Source: Gammaproteobacteria bacterium (GTDB lineage Bacteria > Pseudomonadota > Gammaproteobacteria > Steroidobacterales > Steroidobacteraceae). From it: DNA of 9,059 nucleotides. Positions 6,463 to 9,059 of this stretch are shown piece after piece; positions within the stretch are counted from its first letter, which is position 1; each line of letters starts with the position of its first letter. The notes under the pieces were generated by a model that saw only the letters and a program-made list of their open reading frames with translations, was not told the origin of the DNA and did no database searches. The stretch covers positions 1 to 9,059 of the forward strand of contig JAURMS010000167.1 of NCBI GenBank assembly GCA_030830595.1. The letters run 5' to 3'. Both the position numbers and the translations under genes were made by a program.

Positions 6463-8090
6463 ACCTTGCCCTGCGGACCGTCAGGCTCGAGTACGAAGCC
6501 CTCGTAGCCGCGATCGGCGATGCCCTGGCAGTGATCGCGGTACGGCCCGACGCCGCCGACGTAGGGCATGAACATCCTCGGCTTGCCGGGAATGTTCGCG
6601 CCGACGTACCAGGAATTGGCCTTGGGGAACAGCGTCGTGTCGGCCACCTCGGTGACGTGGCGCATCCAGTCGGTCTCGGCCGCGGCATCGGCCTCGATAC
6701 TCTTCAGTCCATGCTCGCGCAGGTAGGCCATGGCATCCGTGACCCACTCAACGTGCTGCTCGATCGAGACCACCATGTTGCTCAGCACCGAGGGGCTGCC
6801 CGGACCGGTCATCATGAAGAGATTCGGGAAACCCGCGGAGGCCAGGCCCAGGTAGGCCGAGGGACCGCTCGACCACTTGTCCTGCAGGGTGAGGCCATCG
6901 CGGCCCTCGATCTCGATGCCGAGCAGGGCGCCTGTCATGGCATCGAAGCCGGTGGCAAACACCAGGCTGTCCAGTTCGTAGTCGCCCGCTTCAGTGTGCA
7001 GGCCCTTTGGCGTGATTTCCACGATGGGCGCCTTGCGCACGTCCACCAGCGTCACGTTGGGGCGGTTGTAGGTGGCGTAGTAGTGGGTGTCGACGCAGAT
7101 GCGCTTGGTGCCGATCGGGTGGTCGGTCGGGCACAGCAAGTCGGCCACGGCCGGATCCTTGACGATCTCGCGGATCTTGCCGCGCACGAAGTCGGCCGCC
7201 GTGGCGTTGGCCTCCTCGGTGACCAGCAGGTCGGCAAAGGCCTGCAAGGTGCGGGTGGCGCCGCCGTACTGCCACGCGGCCTCGAAGCGCTTTTGCCGCT
7301 CCTCCGGTGGCGTCGCCAGCGCAGAGTCGGCCGTCATTTCCACCGGCACGCCGAAGAAGGAGGCCCTCGCGGCCGCGCGGTGCTCCGGATAGCGCGCCTT
7401 CAGTGAGCGCTGAAAAGACTGATCGATGGGCCCGTTGTGGGCCGGGATGCTGAAGTTGGGCGTGCGCTGGAACACGAACAGCTGGCTGGCCTGCTCGGCG
7501 ATCTTGGGAATGGCCTGGATGCCGGTGGAGCCGGTGCCGATCACACCCACCCGCTGGCCGGTGAAGTCCACGCCCTCCTTGGGCCACTGCGCGGTGTGGT
7601 ACCACTTGCCCTGGAAGGATTCGATGCCCTTGAAGGGTGGCAGCCGCGGGGTCGACAGGCAGCCGGTTGCCATGATGCAGAACGCCGCCTGCAGCGTGTC
7701 GCCGGATTCAGTCCTGACCTTCCACGTGCCGGTCTCCTCCTGCCAGCGGGCCGACTTCACCCGGGTGTGAAAATGAATGTCGCGGCGCAGGTCGAAGCGG
7801 TCAGCCACGTGCTGCAGATAGCGCAGGATCTCGGGCTGGGCCGGGTAACGCTCGGTCCAGTTCCACTCCTGCTCGAGCTGTTTGTCGAAGCCGTAGGAGT
7901 ACTCCATGCTCTCGACATCGCAGCGCGCGCCTGGGTAACGGTTCCAGTACCAGGTGCCGCCCACGTCGCTGCCGGCTTCCAGTACCACGGTGCTGAAACC
8001 CATCTTGCGCAGCCGGTACAGGAGGTAGAGCCCGGAGAAGCCCGCTCCCACCACGATGACGTCGAAAGCTCTGGGTGCCTGCTGGTTCAT
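6447..8090 (-). CDS. class I Baeyer-Villiger monooxygenase (phenylacetone/cyclohexanone monooxygenase-like)
   Basis: A 547-residue FAD- and NADPH-dependent flavoprotein converting ketones to esters or lactones with O2. The FAD site is GAGFSG (15-20); GGTWYWNRYPGARCD (44-58) is the second class I signature; the diagnostic BVMO fingerprint FQGKWYHTAQWP (159-170) fits FxGxxxHTxxWP exactly; the NADPH site is GTGSTG (185-190); and Arg330 in GTKRICV matches the catalytic arginine. Several stretches (RYPGARCDVESMEYSY, EWNWTERY, SIEQHVEWVTD) resemble phenylacetone monooxygenase and steroid monooxygenase more than cyclohexanone monooxygenase. ATG at 8090 is preferred over the in-frame ATG at 8117 because an AGGGG ribosome site lies 5 nt upstream of it and the added nine residues look unrelated to the family. 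The gene is divergent from the PQQ dehydrogenase and convergent with the SDR operon. Substrate inferred only: an alicyclic, steroid-like or aryl ketone. Confidence 0.95.
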   Translation of the reverse strand: MNQQAPRAFDVIVVGAGFSGLYLLYRLRKMGFSTVVLEAGSDVGGTWYWNRYPGARCDVESMEYSYGFDKQLEQEWNWTERYPAQPEILRYLQHVADRFDLRRDIHFHTRVKSARWQEETGTWKVRTESGDTLQAAFCIMATGCLSTPRLPPFKGIESFQGKWYHTAQWPKEGVDFTGQRVGVIGTGSTGIQAIPKIAEQASQLFVFQRTPNFSIPAHNGPIDQSFQRSLKARYPEHRAAARASFFGVPVEMTADSALATPPEERQKRFEAAWQYGGATRTLQAFADLLVTEEANATAADFVRGKIREIVKDPAVADLLCPTDHPIGTKRICVDTHYYATYNRPNVTLVDVRKAPIVEITPKGLHTEAGDYELDSLVFATGFDAMTGALLGIEIEGRDGLTLQDKWSSGPSAYLGLASAGFPNLFMMTGPGSPSVLSNMVVSIEQHVEWVTDAMAYLREHGLKSIEADAAAETDWMRHVTEVADTTLFPKANSWYVGANIPGKPRMFMPYVGGVGPYRDHCQGIADRGYEGFVLEPDGPQGKVQRAV

Positions 8091-8172
8091 ATCGACCCCT
8101 GGGTCCTGTGCATACAAGACGAGTGAAGTGTAGGATTTCCGTAATCATAGCCCCGCTTCGAGAGGAAAATAC
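8091..8172. promoter_or_regulatory. divergent intergenic region between BVMO and PQQ dehydrogenase genes
   Basis: These 82 bp must hold the 5' signals of both flanking genes. It is AT-richer than the coding DNA. On the - strand a TATGAT hexamer (8149-8144) lies 54 nt before the BVMO start and is a fair -10 box, with no convincing -35. A small inverted repeat, GATT-N5-AATC (8134-8146), sits near the middle and overlaps that -10, as an operator would. The BVMO ribosome site is AGGGG (8100-8096). The PQQ gene has GAGAGG (8160-8165), 7 nt before its ATG. Promoter and operator calls are weak; the divergent arrangement itself is certain. Confidence 0.5.
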
Positions 8173-9059
8173 ATGCGCCTCGTAATCCCGCTGGCTGCCG
8201 CCCTGATGACCGTCCTGCCGCCAGGAATCGCGCTGGCGGCCCCGGATGCGGAGTGGACGGCCTACGGTCGTACCCCGGACGAGCAACGCTTCAGTCCACT
8301 GGAGCAGGTCAATGCCGACAACGTCGAAGGCCTGGGTCTCGACTGGGCCCTCGACTTGCCAGATGCCACGACGCTGGTCAGTACTCCATTGATGGTCAAC
8401 GGGGTGATCTATTTCTCGGGCGACAGGGCCATCGTACGCGCGGTGGACGCGCGCACCGGAAAATTGCTCTGGGTGCATGACCCGCAAGCCTGGAAACATT
8501 CCCCGCGCGGCATCGCCTTCGGTTGGAGTTCCAATCGTGGTATTGCCTACGAGGAGGGCCGGATCTTCGTGGGTGCGACGGATGGCCGGGTGGTGGCCCT
8601 CGATGCAGAGAGCGGCGAGGTGCTATGGGCGGCTCGCAGTTTTCCCGTGGGCGAGCGCAAGGCCATCACCGGCGCCCCGCGCGCCTTCGACGGCAAGGTC
8701 TTCATCGGTCACGGTGGCGCGGAATTCGGCACCCGCGGTTACCTCGATGCCTTTGATGCGGCAACGGGCGAGCGGCTTTGGCGCTTTCATACCGTGCCCG
8801 GCGATCCGGCCAACGGCTTCGAGAGTCCGGCCATGGCCATGGCGGCCGAGACCTGGAGTGGGCGCTGGTGGGCCGAGGGAGGTGGCGGCACCGTCTGGCA
8901 TGCCATCACCTACGATCCCGACCTCGACTTGATTTACCTTGGGGTAGGCAACGGCGGCCCGTGGAATCGCGAGCTGCGCAGTGATGGCATCGGCGACAAC
9001 CTGTTCCTGTGCTCCATCGTGGCAGTGAAGGCCGATACTGGCGAGTACGTGTGGCACTA
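8173..9059 (+). CDS. PQQ-dependent (quinoprotein) alcohol dehydrogenase, 3' truncated
   Basis: The frame is open from ATG 8173 to the window edge, giving 295 residues. Residues 1-22 form a Sec signal peptide (hydrophobic core, IALA before the predicted cut), so the enzyme is periplasmic. The rest reads as the N-terminal half of an eight-bladed PQQ propeller: WTAYGRTPDEQRFSPL (28-43), blade-closing W motifs in TGKLLWVHD and SGEVLWAA, the calcium/PQQ segment GGAEFGTRG (181-189) with Glu184, GNGGPWNR (259-266) with Asn260, and Asp275 in GDNLF, the probable catalytic base. This pattern is closest to type I/II quino(hemo)protein alcohol dehydrogenases; whether a cytochrome c domain follows is outside the window. 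Unusually, the adjacent-cysteine pair expected before NRG is absent (AFGWSSNRG, 115-123), and His243 stands where Asp follows the TVW motif. It has a good ribosome site and probably oxidises an alcohol feeding the BVMO or operon. Confidence 0.9.
   Translation, partial: MRLVIPLAAALMTVLPPGIALAAPDAEWTAYGRTPDEQRFSPLEQVNADNVEGLGLDWALDLPDATTLVSTPLMVNGVIYFSGDRAIVRAVDARTGKLLWVHDPQAWKHSPRGIAFGWSSNRGIAYEEGRIFVGATDGRVVALDAESGEVLWAARSFPVGERKAITGAPRAFDGKVFIGHGGAEFGTRGYLDAFDAATGERLWRFHTVPGDPANGFESPAMAMAAETWSGRWWAEGGGGTVWHAITYDPDLDLIYLGVGNGGPWNRELRSDGIGDNLFLCSIVAVKADTGEYVWH

Noticed and set aside
6463..6500. Possible hairpin terminator after the SDR gene (CCTG...CAGG)
   Set aside because: Only a four-base stem with a long loop and no T-tract; it also lies within the BVMO coding sequence.
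8107..8116. TGTGCATACA as a palindromic operator
   Set aside because: Only the outer TGT/ACA are symmetrical; too short and imperfect to separate from chance.
8091..8117. BVMO start at the ATG at 8117
   Set aside because: No ribosome site precedes it, whereas AGGGG precedes the ATG at 8090, and the nine extra residues are not family-like.
6531..8126. Plus-strand open frames (6531-7406 and 7437-8126) opposite the BVMO
   Set aside because: They mirror the codon pattern of the BVMO gene on the other strand, show no domain motif, and lack ribosome sites.
7801..8499. Minus-strand open frame of 232 codons spanning the BVMO 5' end, the divergent spacer and the PQQ gene start
   Set aside because: It overlaps two genes with clear motifs and ribosome sites in other frames; its C-terminal part is just an out-of-frame reading of the BVMO.

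Overview
The window is GC-rich, tightly packed bacterial DNA with mostly G/C third codon positions. A periplasmic PQQ dehydrogenase, a class I Baeyer-Villiger monooxygenase (BVMO), a bacterial cytochrome P450 and a CoA-ester branch point to an aerobic, Gram-negative, probably proteobacterial catabolic specialist. The sequence alone does not fix the genus. No mobile element, tRNA, rRNA, CRISPR array or transposase remnant is visible, and the longest gene-free stretch is about 82 bp.

Bases 1-6462 (+ strand) form one compact gene block: the C-terminal part of an HSL-type esterase fused to an NTF2/SnoaL-like domain (1-777, start outside the window), an alpha/beta hydrolase (797-1654), an AMP-forming acyl-CoA synthetase (1651-3267), a cytochrome P450 (3264-4484), a thiolase (4474-5658) and a short-chain dehydrogenase (5671-6462). 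Junctions are a 19-nt gap, ATGA and GTGA 4-nt overlaps, an 11-nt overlap and a 12-nt gap, so the six genes are almost certainly one operon whose promoter lies upstream of the window. A BVMO gene (8090-6447, - strand) runs towards this block and overlaps the dehydrogenase gene tail-to-tail by 16 nt. It shares an 82-bp divergent intergenic region with a PQQ-dependent dehydrogenase (8173 onward, + strand) that runs off the right edge.

Together the enzymes suggest stepwise oxidation of a hydrophobic, probably alicyclic or terpenoid/steroid-like compound. The PQQ enzyme or SDR would oxidise an alcohol, the BVMO would insert oxygen next to the ketone to give an ester or lactone, one of two hydrolases would open it, the synthetase would make a CoA thioester, the P450 would hydroxylate, and the thiolase would release acyl-CoA units. 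This resembles the logic of camphor and cyclopentanol/cyclohexanone catabolism, but the combination and order here match no pathway I can name. The substrate is inference.

The details most worth a second look are the esterase-NTF2 fusion, a P450 with an unusual meander region (possibly a compensated frameshift) and a Glu-to-Asp change in its ExxR motif, a PQQ dehydrogenase lacking the usual adjacent-cysteine pair, and a phenylacetone-monooxygenase-like BVMO with an active-site loop substitution.
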